DNA from: Rhizobium etli_C
Lineage (GTDB): Bacteria; Pseudomonadota; Alphaproteobacteria; Rhizobiales; Rhizobiaceae
Length of the DNA stretch: 64,000 bases
NCBI RefSeq assembly: GCF_014198605.1
Contig: NZ_JACIHU010000007.1
Direction: 5' to 3' (one strand)
Part shown: piece after piece, positions 62,978 to 64,000 of the stretch
How positions within the stretch are numbered: the stretch's first letter is position 1
How the letters are laid out: every line of letters begins with the position of its first letter
Translations under genes and position numbers: made by a program
The notes under the pieces: generated by a model
Databases searched by the model: none
What the model saw: only the letters and a program-made list of their open reading frames with translations
What the model was told of the DNA's origin: nothing

Positions 62978-64000
62978 ATGAGCCAGTATGACAGGAATAG
63001 AGTAAGCCGGCTGCCCGGCTGGCGCAGTTATGAGCCGCCCCAGGCTGCGCCGGAAGGCGTGCGCCTGCGCAGTCCTGTCGTCCGCCCGGATGATTTCGCC
63101 CGCCCGGCGCCCGAACCCTCTCCGCCGCCTTTCGTGCCGCTGCCGGCCAACGTTGCGCAAACGCGCCGATACGAGCAGCCGTCGCCTCCGCCTGCCGAGC
63201 GGCCTGCGGCCGATCTGCCGCCGCAGAGCACATCGGCACCACCCGCAGCCCCGCTTCTTGATCTCCGCTCCAGCATCGCGGCGATCTGGAGCCGCCGGCT
63301 GGTGGTGCTTGCCCTGGCCCTGATCGGCGCGGTCGCCGGCGGCGCGGTGGCGCCGTTCATCGGCCAGAAATACACCGCCGTCAGCAGCCTCTATTTCGAT
63401 CCGCGCCAGATCGGCCTTGCCGAGGCCGGTGCGCAATCTTCCGGTCCGTCGCCGGAAATGATCTCGGCGCTGATCGACAGCCAGGTGCAGATCCTGACCT
63501 CGGGCAATGTGCTGCGTCGCGTCGTCGAGGCGATGAAGCTCGATCAGGATCCGGAGTTCACCGGCGGCCGGACCGATGGCGCTGCCGTCATCGGCACCCT
63601 GCAGAAGGCGCTTGTCATCACCCGCCAGGCCACCACCTATGTCGTTTCGCTTGCCGCGACGACCAATGATCCGGAAAAATCGGCAAGGCTTGCCAACCAG
63701 GTCGTCACCGCCTTCACCGAAGAGGAGAACAGCGCCTCGAACGGCCTCTACGAAAACACCTCCTCGACGCTCGACGGACGCCTCGACGACCTGCGCCAGA
63801 AGGTGCTGGAGGCCGAGCAGGCGGTCGAGACCTTCCGCGCCGACAACGACATGGCCGCGACCGAGGGCAACCTGATTTCCGATCAGCGGCTCGCCTCGCT
63901 GAACACGCTGCTGGTGACGGCGCAGGAAAAGACCATCCAGGCGAAGGCACGCGCCGACGCCGTCGCCGATCTGCGCGTCGAAGACATCGTCGCCGGCAAT
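62978..64000 (+). CDS. ExoP/Wzc-type chain-length determinant protein (5' part)
   Basis: 341 codons are visible from the ATG at 62978 and the frame stays open to the right edge. Residues 1-95 form a Pro-rich cytoplasmic extension. A Wzz domain begins with a membrane helix at about 108-127 and continues with KYTAVSSLYFDPRQIG, a segment with SALIDSQVQILTSGNVLRRV, and a coiled coil at LDGRLDDLRQKVLEAEQAVE. A C-terminal tyrosine-kinase domain is expected beyond the edge. Such proteins set polysaccharide chain length and export. Confidence 0.9.
   Translation, partial: MSQYDRNRVSRLPGWRSYEPPQAAPEGVRLRSPVVRPDDFARPAPEPSPPPFVPLPANVAQTRRYEQPSPPPAERPAADLPPQSTSAPPAAPLLDLRSSIAAIWSRRLVVLALALIGAVAGGAVAPFIGQKYTAVSSLYFDPRQIGLAEAGAQSSGPSPEMISALIDSQVQILTSGNVLRRVVEAMKLDQDPEFTGGRTDGAAVIGTLQKALVITRQATTYVVSLAATTNDPEKSARLANQVVTAFTEEENSASNGLYENTSSTLDGRLDDLRQKVLEAEQAVETFRADNDMAATEGNLISDQRLASLNTLLVTAQEKTIQAKARADAVADLRVEDIVAGN

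Overview
The window reads as a stretch of chromosome from a fast-growing rhizobium, most likely the Rhizobium etli / leguminosarum / phaseoli group. Evidence: high-GC alphaproteobacterial codon use throughout, a Caulobacter/Agrobacterium-style Flp (Tad/Cpa) pilus locus, ExoP-type polysaccharide genes, and rhizobial intergenic palindromes, including a compound element at 26791-26902 that I recognise as RIME-like. Nothing points to a phage, plasmid or large island. Species assignment is inference.

Left part (1-20.6 kb). Minus-strand phnGHIJ (C-P lyase, phnJ cut by the window edge) lies divergent from a GntR/HutC regulator (phnF), with a palindromic operator candidate and a PHO-box-like site between them. 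Next come gpmA, dapB and an MsbA-like ABC exporter; then mgsA-glk, where mgsA carries an in-frame stop; then mepA (murein endopeptidase), divergent from the peptide importer operon yejABEF, which is followed by a 2-hydroxyacid dehydrogenase. After a small membrane protein and pncB there is a patch of short genes (an 88-aa protein, a KTSC-domain protein, a ParDE toxin-antitoxin pair) ending at tRNA-Ser(GGA).

Nucleoside region (20.9-32.7 kb). A BMP-type nucleoside ABC importer (binding protein, double ATPase, two permeases) runs straight into cdd, punA, deoC and deoA. Opposing genes upp, add and deoB lie beside it, along with a TIGR02281-type aspartic protease. Together these take up nucleosides, deaminate and phosphorolyse them, recycle uracil, and pass deoxyribose phosphate to central metabolism.

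Flp pilus region (32.7-45.3 kb). Plus strand: the 59-aa pilin, then cpaA, cpaB, cpaC, cpaD, cpaE, cpaF, tadB, tadC. Divergent minus strand: two TadE/TadG-like pseudopilins and a free-standing CpaC N-terminal-domain protein. A TadD-like TPR lipoprotein lies at the far end. A TTAA-N7-TTAA site typical of CtrA lies before cpaB.

Right part (45.4-64 kb). A leucyl aminopeptidase, a MarR-like regulator and an NlpC/P60 hydrolase are followed by a minus-strand peptide-type operon: P1-family peptidase, binding protein, two permeases and an amidase, with no ATPase gene. Then comes a 979-aa three-part fusion (APH-type kinase, degenerate M23-like domain, class-III aminotransferase/phospho-lyase) and purU. 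The window ends in an exopolysaccharide locus: acyltransferase, O-antigen-ligase-like protein and GH5 glycosidase on the minus strand, divergent from the start of an ExoP/Wzc-type chain-length protein that runs off the right edge.

Most of the window is conserved rhizobial core genome. The observations most worth following are the three-domain fusion, the nonsense codon in mgsA, the ATPase-less transporter, the repeat element that supplies the end of punA, and the regulatory sites listed below. I did not find a system I could defend as wholly undescribed.
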